A DNA stretch of 5,448 bases, taken from Haloferacaceae archaeon. Its GTDB lineage: Archaea > Halobacteriota > Halobacteria > Halobacteriales > Haloferacaceae. The DNA lies in NCBI GenBank assembly GCA_018609965.1, contig JAHENP010000355.1, forward strand, positions 1 through 5,448, given 5' to 3'. The position numbers and the translations under genes were made by a program. The notes under the pieces are model-generated. The model saw only the letters and a list, made by a program, of their open reading frames with translations. It searched no databases and had not been told where the DNA came from. Of this stretch, positions 1-4,749 are shown in pieces (within the stretch, counting starts at the first letter, position 1; every line of letters begins with the position of its first letter).

Positions 1-270
1 GAGCTGGAGGATCGACCGGAGTGTCGTCGTCTTCCCGACGCCGTTCCGGCCGATCAACGCGACCACCTCCCCCTCGTGGACCTCTAAGTCCACGCCTTCG
101 AGGATGTGGCTGTCGCCGTAGTAGCTGTGGACGCCGTCGACTGACAGGAGTGGCTCGCCGTCCGGGACGGCCGACTCGCCGCTCGGTGTCGCCGACTCGT
201 TGCCACTCTCCGAGCCGCTGTCCGGGACAACCGACTCCCCGTTCGTCACGACCGACTGCCCGTCCGTCAC
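1..270 (-). CDS. livF: LivF-like ABC transporter ATP-binding protein, 5' part (runs off window start)
   Basis: Second ATPase of a branched-chain amino acid/amide-type ABC importer. It would pair with the LivG-like ATPase on the cytoplasmic face of the membrane. Only 90 codons are present. Residues 41-73 are the first strands of an ABC domain with an aromatic A-loop (Tyr50/51), and the Walker A motif GRNGVGKTT is at residues 74-82. LivF proteins typically have GRNGVGKTT where LivG has GPNGAGKTT, which supports F rather than G. The GTG start at 270 is chosen because it overlaps the livG stop (GTGA) and has a Shine-Dalgarno-like GGGGGTGA at 284-277, 6 nt upstream. A later GTG at 249 is possible. 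Residues 1-40 are an unusual Ser/Gly/Glu/Asp-rich extension before the domain, containing GESVVPD and GESAVPD. The signature motif and Walker B lie outside the window. Confidence 0.85.
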   Translation of the reverse strand, partial: MTDGQSVVTNGESVVPDSGSESGNESATPSGESAVPDGEPLLSVDGVHSYYGDSHILEGVDLEVHEGEVVALIGRNGVGKTTTLRSILQL

Positions 271-1184
271 GACGCCTCACCCCCCGGCGCGTTGCCACCG
301 GACGGACTGTCGTCGTCCTGCCCGTATCCGCCGAGATACGCCCGTTGGACGGTCTCGTCGTCACGAACCGCCGCTGGCGGGCCGTCGGCGATCACGGCAC
401 CCTGGTTCAACACGACCACCCGGTCAGAGACGTTCATGACGATGTCCATGTTGTGTTCGACCAACAGGACCGCGTGGTCCCGGGCCACGTCCTCGATCAA
501 CGTGACGATCTCGTCGACACTCTCTGAGGAGACCCCGGCGTTGGGTTCGTCGAGTAAGAGCACGTCCGGGTCGCCCGCGAGCGCGACCGCCACCTCCAGT
601 TTTCGCTTGGCGCCGTGTGACAGCGCCGACGCCGGCTCGTGGGCCCGCTCGCCGAGGCCGACACGAGCGAGGATCGACGCCGCTTCCTCGCGGTAGCGGT
701 CGAGCTGGCCGGCGTTGCGCCACGCCGTCGCCGCGTCCGGCCCGGCCGCCTGTGCGGCCACGCGAACGTTCTCCAACACGGTGCTGTTCGGGAACACGTT
801 CGTGATCTGATACGAGCGGTGGACGCCCATTGCGGCCGTCTCGTGTGGCGCGGCGTCGGTCACGTCCTCCCAGCCGTCTGTCGTCGTGTCGTTGCCCGCG
901 CCGCCGACTGTGGCGCCGCCGTCTGTCGCGGGCTCGGCGTCTGTGGTGTCGCTCCCCTCGCTTGTGACACTCCCACCGGCCGCGGCACTCTCCCCGCCGG
1001 CTGCGACCTCAACACGCCCCTCGGTCGGGGTGAGTGTCCCCGTCAGCAGGTCGAAAAACGTCGTCTTCCCGGCGCCGTTCGGCCCGATGAGCGAGCAGAG
1101 TTCGCCACTCCCCAGCCGGAAGTCGACATCGTCGACCGCGGTCAGCCCGCCGAACCGCTTCGTGAGTCCACGCGTGCGGAGCAT
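267..1184 (-). CDS. livG: LivG-like ABC transporter ATP-binding protein
   Basis: ATPase subunit of a Liv/Urt-family importer, 305 aa, powering uptake of branched-chain amino acids, amides, urea or a related solute. Motifs seen: Walker A GPNGAGKTT at 34-42, Q-loop Gln126 in RSYQITNVFP, signature LSHGAKRKLE at 188-197 (the LivG-type LSHG variant of LSGGQ), Walker B VLLLDEP ending at 214, D-loop region NAGVSSES, and switch His244 in LLVEHNMDIV. All catalytic elements are present. The ATG at 1184 lies 1 nt after the stop of the substrate-binding protein (TAG-G-ATG), so the two are translationally coupled, and its stop overlaps livF. Odd features are a Gly/Ala/Ser/Thr/Asp-rich insertion at about residues 61-103, where the family normally has a short loop, and an acidic Gly/Ser tail after residue 287. 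The true substrate cannot be told from this subunit. Confidence 0.92.
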   Translation of the reverse strand: MLRTRGLTKRFGGLTAVDDVDFRLGSGELCSLIGPNGAGKTTFFDLLTGTLTPTEGRVEVAAGGESAAAGGSVTSEGSDTTDAEPATDGGATVGGAGNDTTTDGWEDVTDAAPHETAAMGVHRSYQITNVFPNSTVLENVRVAAQAAGPDAATAWRNAGQLDRYREEAASILARVGLGERAHEPASALSHGAKRKLEVAVALAGDPDVLLLDEPNAGVSSESVDEIVTLIEDVARDHAVLLVEHNMDIVMNVSDRVVVLNQGAVIADGPPAAVRDDETVQRAYLGGYGQDDDSPSGGNAPGGEAS

Positions 1185-1185
1185 C

Positions 1186-2571
1186 CTACAGCGAGCAGTC
1201 CATCTCGTCTGCGGGAATCGTCGCCTGGTCCCCCTCAACGGTCGCCAACGACTCGCTCGGCTGCACCGACGCACCCCAGGTGTCCGCAAACTCGTCTGCC
1301 GTCGGGACGACCCCCGCGACCGTCATCGACGACTGTGCCTGGTTGTTGTACTCCTGGAACGTGTAGCCGTCCTCGCCTTTCGGCGTCTCGGCGACGGTCA
1401 TCCCGCGCAGTTGGGCGGTGATGTCCTCGCTGGCCGTCGACCCGCTCTCCTCGACTGCCTGTGTCAGCGCCGACGCCGCGGTGAACGTGCCGGAAGTGAA
1501 CAGGTCCGGGACGGTGCCGTAGGTGTCGGTGTACGTGTCGACGAAGGCGTTGTTGATCTCGTTGTCGTACTGGTTCCAGTGGTACCGCGTCGTGAACGGC
1601 CCGGCCTTCACGCCGTCGAGTTTCTCCTGTGTCAGCGGATCGCCGAGCACGTTCTGGAGGATCTGCCCGACGACGCTGTTCGTGATCCGTGTCGCGAACC
1701 CGCCGAACAACCGGTAGGAGTAGTCGCCCTGAAGGAACGCGGTAAAGAGGTTCGGCAGTGTCGACACAGTGAACCCGCCGACGATCCCGCCTGCGCCGGC
1801 CTCCTCTGCGTTCTCCAACAACCCCTCCCACTCGCTGTAGCCGCGGGGAACGAACCGCTCGCCGACGATCTCGACGCCCTGATCTTCCAACACCGCTCGG
1901 TAGTTGTTGACGACCGCACGACCGAACGAGTAGTCCGCGCCGAACAGGTACACCGACGACACGTCCGTCTCCTGTGCGACGTACGTCCCGCCCGAACGGG
2001 CGTCCATCGCCGTCGTCTCGGAGGCGCGAAACACCCGCTCGCTACAGGAGTCCGCACTCGAGGTCAAAGACGCCGACGCCGCCGGCCCGGCGATGTACGG
2101 GACGTTGGCCTGCCCGACCACCGTGTCGATCACGCGCCGCGCCGCCCCCGAGGAGGCACAGCCGAACAACATGTCCACGTCGTCGCTGGTGACGAGATTC
2201 GTCGCGGCCGTCTGTGCGGTGTCTGCCGAGAACTGCGTGTCCCGGACGATCAGCTCGTAGGTCACGTCGCCGGCCTCGACGGTCTGTGTCCCCGTCTCCG
2301 CGTTCGGGATCGGGTCGGTGTCGGTCGTGTGTGCCAGTCCAGAATAGAACCCGTACAACGCCTGTGAGCCGTAGTACTGGAGATCACCCGACACTGGCTG
2401 GAGCACACCGACGCGGACTGTCCCTGAGGCGTCGCCGCTCGATCCGGTTGTCGTGCCCGCCTCTGTCGCCGACTCCGTCCCCTCGCCGCCGCCAGAACAG
2501 CCCGCCAGCCCCGTCACACCCGCTGCACCCAGCGCTGCCAACGCTCGCCGTCGTGTCACGTGCTCTGTCAT
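1186..2571 (-). CDS. ABC transporter substrate-binding lipoprotein (Liv/amide type)
   Basis: Extracytoplasmic solute receptor, 461 aa, anchored outside the membrane, delivering substrate to the importer whose ATPases follow. Residues 6-11 (TRRRAL) form a twin-arginine signal, followed by a short hydrophobic stretch and lipobox LAGC with Cys25 as the lipidated residue. Residues 26-50 are a Gly/Ser/Thr/Glu linker common in haloarchaeal lipoproteins. From about residue 51 (TVRVGVLQPVSGD) the protein matches a type I periplasmic-binding fold (Peripla_BP_6-like), including a FGCASSGAARRVI segment and VPYIAGPA. The ATG at 2571 places the Tat signal at the N-terminus; an in-frame extension upstream to 2835 is not protein-like and crosses the promoter region. 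It is the first gene of the operon, 1 nt before livG. Family membership suggests amino acids, amides or urea, but I cannot assign the ligand. Confidence 0.9.
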   Translation of the reverse strand: MTEHVTRRRALAALGAAGVTGLAGCSGGGEGTESATEAGTTTGSSGDASGTVRVGVLQPVSGDLQYYGSQALYGFYSGLAHTTDTDPIPNAETGTQTVEAGDVTYELIVRDTQFSADTAQTAATNLVTSDDVDMLFGCASSGAARRVIDTVVGQANVPYIAGPAASASLTSSADSCSERVFRASETTAMDARSGGTYVAQETDVSSVYLFGADYSFGRAVVNNYRAVLEDQGVEIVGERFVPRGYSEWEGLLENAEEAGAGGIVGGFTVSTLPNLFTAFLQGDYSYRLFGGFATRITNSVVGQILQNVLGDPLTQEKLDGVKAGPFTTRYHWNQYDNEINNAFVDTYTDTYGTVPDLFTSGTFTAASALTQAVEESGSTASEDITAQLRGMTVAETPKGEDGYTFQEYNNQAQSSMTVAGVVPTADEFADTWGASVQPSESLATVEGDQATIPADEMDCSL

Positions 2572-2612
2572 GTACGACTGTGTCACAACCAACCGACTGT
2601 CAAGAATTGCCG

Positions 2613-2628
2613 GGTTTACATGTAAACC
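2613..2628. promoter_or_regulatory. Perfect 16-bp palindrome, probable operator of the transporter operon
   Basis: GGTTTACATGTAAACC is its own reverse complement, centred 49 bp upstream of the ATG of the substrate-binding protein. Its AT-rich core lies where an archaeal TATA box would give a transcript with a leader of about 20-25 nt, so a bound dimeric regulator could block TBP/TFB. A second AT-rich stretch (minus-strand AATTCTTG, about 2599-2606) could be the TATA box instead. The palindrome is observed; operator function is inferred, and I do not recognise the regulator. Confidence 0.55.
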
Positions 2629-2641
2629 GACCTTTTTCACT

Positions 2642-2678
2642 CCTTGGGGTGGCCTCCCCGCGGTCGGCCACCCCAAGG
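2642..2678. repeat. 13-bp perfect stem-loop flanked by T and A tracts
   Basis: CCTTGGGGTGGCC (2642-2654) and its exact complement (2666-2678) flank an 11-nt loop. T5 lies to the left (2633-2637) and A6 to the right (2679-2684), which could extend the stem around a CACT bulge. Neither strand has a T-tract directly 3' of the stem, so it is not a simple intrinsic terminator. It sits just upstream of the transporter promoter and may mark an insulator, part of the terminator region or a remnant of a small element. Confidence 0.5.
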
Positions 2679-2724
2679 AAAAAACGTCGATGAAAAAGCG
2701 CTCGCGGGCGGCTTCGCCGCCCGC
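2679..2724 (-). terminator. Minus-strand transcription terminator
   Basis: On the minus strand a 9-bp GC-only stem (GCGGGCGGC at 2704-2712 paired with 2716-2724, 3-nt loop) is followed 6 nt later by T5 (2697-2693) and then T6 (2684-2679). Archaeal RNA polymerase terminates at oligo-T tracts, so this should stop minus-strand transcripts arriving from the right, such as cofC read-through, before the transporter promoter. GCTCGCG also occurs as a direct copy on both sides of the stem (2700-2706 and 2723-2729). Confidence 0.55.
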
Positions 2725-2747
2725 TCGCGTCTGCAGACTCTGGTGCC

Positions 2748-2797
2748 CACCGCACCGCAGCCGCATCTCCACCGTACAGCACCGCACCGCAGCCGCA
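2748..2797. repeat. Two copies of an 18-bp direct repeat
   Basis: CACCGCACCGCAGCCGCA occurs identically at 2748-2765 and 2780-2797, a 32-bp period. Only two copies are present and the unit is itself CCGCA-rich, so local duplication is the simplest reading rather than a CRISPR array or iteron set. Confidence 0.6.
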
Positions 2798-2995
2798 CAG
2801 TACTGTATCTGTGCCGGACCGCATAGCGCGCTCATACCGCAACTACACGAGTCTGACCGGAACTGATTCGCGTGTGGTTCTCGGCGGTGTTACACCGGGT
2901 CTGTTTGGTGTCGTGTGAGTGGCTATCCGAGCTGTTGTCGCCGCAGAGACTCGTAGCGTCCGGCCGTGCCTCGTCGACTCGCCGAGCTGATTGTC

Positions 2996-3024
2996 TGTGA
3001 CGTGGGTGTCGGGTACACGTCACA
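2996..3024. repeat. 9-bp hairpin
   Basis: TGTGACGTG (2996-3004) pairs perfectly with CACGTCACA (3016-3024) across an 11-nt loop. It lies immediately left of the larger hairpin at 3033-3112, and its right arm could alternatively pair with CACGTG-containing sequence near 3127-3132. Function unknown. Confidence 0.45.
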
Positions 3025-3032
3025 CGGGAGTC

Positions 3033-3112
3033 GACTGTCGGGACGCAGGTAGCCCCCAGCCTCCCCGCGGGGCGCGCGCCCGTGGCGCGCCCCGCGCTCC
3101 CGGTCGACAGTC
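3033..3112. repeat. Large GC-rich stem-loop
   Basis: The core is a 12-bp perfect stem, CGCGGGGCGCGC (3066-3077) with GCGCGCCCCGCG (3085-3096), closing a 7-nt loop. Outer arms GACTGTCG (3033-3040) and CGACAGTC (3105-3112) also pair, giving a structure of about 80 nt with internal loops. No T-tract follows on either strand, so termination is not obvious. A structured RNA, a cruciform or a mobile-element remnant are all possible. Confidence 0.5.
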
Positions 3113-3361
3113 TGGCGTCGGGTGATCACGTGGTCTGGTTCGCGAGTGCGGTCGCGGTGCAGGTGTGGCTGTGGTGTGGTGTGGTCGCGGTGCGGATGCG
3201 GACGGTGCGGGGACAGTCGCAGTGCGGTGGGCACTGGCGTCTGCTGTCGGAGTGCCCGACTGCGTTACGGCCGCACAGCTCTGCAGCTGTACTGTTTTGT
3301 CGATCTCTCTGTGCCGTCCAGACCCTGTTCTGTTCCGTCTCACAGCGGAGCAAGGCGGAAG

Positions 3362-3381
3362 CCCACCCCTCTAGGGGTGGG
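3362..3381 (+). repeat. Left-end hairpin of the tnpB element
   Basis: CCCACCCC (3362-3369) and GGGGTGGG (3374-3381) form an 8-bp stem with loop TCTA. Hairpins at this position are what TnpA recognises on single-stranded DNA in IS200/IS605 elements. It begins 18 nt inside the inferred left tip and shares CCCACC/GGTGGG with the right-end hairpin. Confidence 0.75.
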
Positions 3382-3438
3382 AGGAAGCCGACCACACCGC
3401 GACAGTCTATCAGCATACGACCGACTGACTCCCCAATG

Positions 3439-3446
3439 TTCATAAG
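3439..3446 (+). promoter_or_regulatory. TATA-like box of tnpB
   Basis: TTCATAAG lies in the only AT-rich patch between the left-end hairpin and tnpB. Its centre is about 29 bp upstream of the ATG at 3472, which fits an archaeal TATA box driving a leaderless or near-leaderless mRNA. No Shine-Dalgarno sequence is seen. Confidence 0.45.
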
Positions 3447-3471
3447 AAACCAGTCCGTATGTGAAAGCGAG

Positions 3472-4728
3472 ATGGAGGTTGACCGAACGGTTCGGGTGAA
3501 GCTTGACGTGCCCGATGAGCGACACGACGACCTCCATCAAACCATCCAGCAGTTCCAGACCGCCGTCAACTACACCGTGGACCACGGAGAGAACGACGAC
3601 GGCTACCTGATAACCAACAAGTCCACCATCCACGACAAAGTATACCACGACCTGCGGGACGAAACCGACCTCCCCGCCAACCTCGTGGTCCGGTCGTACT
3701 CGAAAGCCGTGGAAATGCTGAAATCCACCGTCGAGGACTGGAAGAACGGCAACAGCCGGCCACTTCCGACCTTCGACCAGCCAACTGTCGTGTACGACAA
3801 ACGCACCCTGACCATCAAGGACGAATACGCGACCCTCTCGACGGTGAACGGGCGGGTCGAAGCCGACTTCCTACTCGGTGAGTACCAGCGGTCGTACCTC
3901 GACGCCGACGACTACGAGAAACGGATGGGCGAACTCCACTACGACCCGGACACCGACACGTTCTACCTCCACATCGTCGTGCGGAAAGAGGTGGAACAGC
4001 GAGACGGCGACCGGGTTCTCGGGGTAGATTTGAACCTGAAGAACGTCGCCGTGACCAGCACGGGACGGTTCTTCGACGGCGGTGAACTGCTGTGGGGCCA
4101 GAACCACTATTTTCGCGTGCGACGGAGCCTCCAAGACAAAGGCACTCGTTCCGCTCGGCAGGCGTTAGAGCGACTGTCGGGACGAGAAACCCGCTTCGTC
4201 TTGGACCGCCTGCACAACATCTCGCGCGGAATCATGGAGGAAGCCCTGCGCCACGACTGTTCGTTCATCGCCGTCGAAGACTTGACCCACATCCGCGAGC
4301 GGATGGACGCCCACGACGACCGGCTGAGACGCCAGATGCACAACTGGGCGTTCCGCGAGTTGCAAGAGCAGATTGCGTACAAGGCCAGCGAGTACGGGAT
4401 TCGCGTCGAGTCAGTCAATCCAGCCTTTTCCTCGCAGACCTGCTCGCAGTGTGGCCACCAATCCAGCACGAACCGTGACCCGGAGACGGGGTGGTTCGAG
4501 TGCAGCGAGTGTGGGTACGGGGTAGACGGTGACTACAACGCCTCGAAGAACGTCGGTCTGCGGTTGTTAGCTGTACCATCGGGCAAACGCCCCGATGGGT
4601 TGGGCACCGGTCAGCTGGCCCTGAAGTCGGGGACATTGAACGTGAGCGACACATCCAGTGTTTACTCCAGTTTGGAGTTTGAACGGGAGTCCACCGACAA
4701 GCCCACCGCTTCAGCGGTGGGTAGCTGA
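3472..4728 (+). CDS. tnpB: RNA-guided endonuclease TnpB (IS1341-type transposon protein)
   Basis: Complete 418-aa TnpB, a normal length. TnpB proteins are omega-RNA-guided DNA nucleases that cut next to a short motif and help their transposon persist; they are not the transposase. Seen: N-terminal domain beginning MEVDRTVRVKL, RuvC-I VLGVDLNLKN with Asp186, RuvC-II IAVEDLTHI with Glu269, a zinc ribbon with Cys324/Cys327 and Cys344/Cys347, and RuvC-III DYNASKN with Asp354. All three acidic residues are present, so the nuclease is probably active. The ATG at 3472 matches the usual start of haloarchaeal relatives and sits below a TATA-like box. The frame is open to 3082, and ATG 3436 would add 12 residues, but upstream sequence is not protein-like. 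The stop lies within the right tip and the last 18 bp overlap cofC on the opposite strand. Confidence 0.93.
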   Translation: MEVDRTVRVKLDVPDERHDDLHQTIQQFQTAVNYTVDHGENDDGYLITNKSTIHDKVYHDLRDETDLPANLVVRSYSKAVEMLKSTVEDWKNGNSRPLPTFDQPTVVYDKRTLTIKDEYATLSTVNGRVEADFLLGEYQRSYLDADDYEKRMGELHYDPDTDTFYLHIVVRKEVEQRDGDRVLGVDLNLKNVAVTSTGRFFDGGELLWGQNHYFRVRRSLQDKGTRSARQALERLSGRETRFVLDRLHNISRGIMEEALRHDCSFIAVEDLTHIRERMDAHDDRLRRQMHNWAFRELQEQIAYKASEYGIRVESVNPAFSSQTCSQCGHQSSTNRDPETGWFECSECGYGVDGDYNASKNVGLRLLAVPSGKRPDGLGTGQLALKSGTLNVSDTSSVYSSLEFERESTDKPTASAVGS

Positions 4729-4749
4729 CTCTCTCGTCACGCCGACGCG
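4560..4749 (+). ncRNA. Predicted omega RNA (reRNA/sotRNA) with cofC-derived guide
   Basis: TnpB systems use an RNA from the 3' part of tnpB through the right end, followed by a guide copied from flanking DNA. In Halobacterium, sense-overlapping transcripts of this kind at IS1341-type genes were described as sotRNAs. Candidate scaffold stems here are CCATCGGG/CCCGATGG (4576-4583 and 4591-4598), ACTCCA/TGGAGT (4664-4669 and 4673-4678) and the terminal hairpin 4702-4721. The guide would start at 4730 and run for roughly 16-20 nt into cofC. The 5' end given is approximate, and no promoter or processing site was identified. No T-tract follows, so the transcript may extend further. Confidence 0.6.
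4702..4721 (+). repeat. Right-end hairpin of the tnpB element
   Basis: CCCACCGC (4702-4709) and GCGGTGGG (4714-4721) form a perfect 8-bp stem with TTCA as a tetraloop. It is at once the last codons of tnpB, the end of the predicted omega RNA scaffold and, on the minus strand, the new stop of cofC: the loop reads TGAA there, giving the in-frame TGA at 4713-4711. Confidence 0.8.

Larger units (their letters stand above)
2733..3244. repeat. 26-bp imperfect inverted repeat bounding a 512-bp non-coding segment
   Basis: Bases 2733-2758 (starting GCAGACTCTGGTGCCC) and the reverse complement of 3219-3244 (starting GCAGACGCCAGTGCCC) match at 22 of 26 positions. The segment between them is rich in hairpins, with C/A-rich plus strand on the left and G/T-rich plus strand on the right. 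No obvious target duplication is visible outside the arms. This could be an old non-autonomous element or an inverted duplication of low-complexity DNA. No credible protein is encoded: the open frames here are short, strongly Arg/Pro/His-rich and unlike acidic haloarchaeal proteins. Confidence 0.4.
2572..3343. other. Long intergenic region without a credible gene
   Basis: About 770 bp lie between the substrate-binding protein start and the tnpB element. I see no tRNA, rRNA or recognisable ncRNA, and no open frame with haloarchaeal protein composition on either strand. It contains the operator-like palindrome, stem-loop, terminator, direct repeat, inverted repeat and hairpins listed separately. 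It also has a near-palindrome CGGTGT-T-ACACCG at 2885-2897 and a short inverted repeat ACAGCT/AGCTGT at 3275-3290. Before the element inserted, cofC would have ended directly at this region. Confidence 0.6.
3344..4729 (+). mobile_element. IS200/IS605-superfamily solo-tnpB element (IS1341 type)
   Basis: The element holds one gene, tnpB, and no tnpA (Y1 transposase), so movement would need TnpA supplied in trans. Subterminal hairpins occur at 3362-3381 (left) and 4702-4721 (right), each preceded by the same AAGCCCACC (3359-3367 and 4699-4707). The ends have no inverted repeats or target duplication, as expected for this superfamily. Boundaries were inferred by asking which join restores cofC. 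The left flank ends CTCAC (3339-3343), the element ends CTGAC (4725-4729), and joining 3343 to 4730 gives an in-frame cofC stop. Because AC is shared at both junctions, the limits are uncertain by about 2 nt. By analogy with relatives, the left pentamer is the target motif and also the TnpB target-adjacent motif. Confidence 0.75.

Noticed and set aside
886..2367. Long plus-strand open frame of 493 codons opposite the binding-protein and livG genes
   Set aside because: It is Arg/Val-rich with no recognisable motif and lies antisense to genes with clear domains; long shadow frames are normal in GC-rich haloarchaeal DNA.
2748..2797. CRISPR-like repeat pair
   Set aside because: Only two 18-bp copies with a 14-bp gap; repeat and spacer are too short and no cas genes are nearby.
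2572..2835. Upstream extension of the substrate-binding protein
   Set aside because: It would bury the Tat signal and lipobox at residue 89 and run through the palindrome, stem-loop and terminator.
2860..3060. Possible tRNA or other classic RNA gene
   Set aside because: No cloverleaf with T-arm and anticodon stem could be assembled on either strand.
2792..3324. Apparent direct repeat GCCGCACAG...TCTGTGCCG at 2792-2816 and 3270-3316
   Set aside because: Only two 9-bp blocks match and their spacing differs widely; chance in low-complexity DNA is adequate.
3020..3343. Minus-strand 107-codon frame that would have overlapped the ancestral cofC stop by GTGA
   Set aside because: The placement is tempting, but the product is Arg/Pro/Thr/Ala-rich and basic, unlike haloarchaeal proteins, and it crosses the large hairpin.
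3082..3471. N-terminal extension of tnpB
   Set aside because: Residues upstream of the ATG at 3472 are Cys/Arg/Ser-rich and cross the element's left boundary and hairpin; the family start and TATA spacing favour 3472.
4107..4469. Minus-strand 120-codon frame antisense to tnpB
   Set aside because: It is opposite the conserved RuvC and zinc-ribbon coding region and has no independent features.
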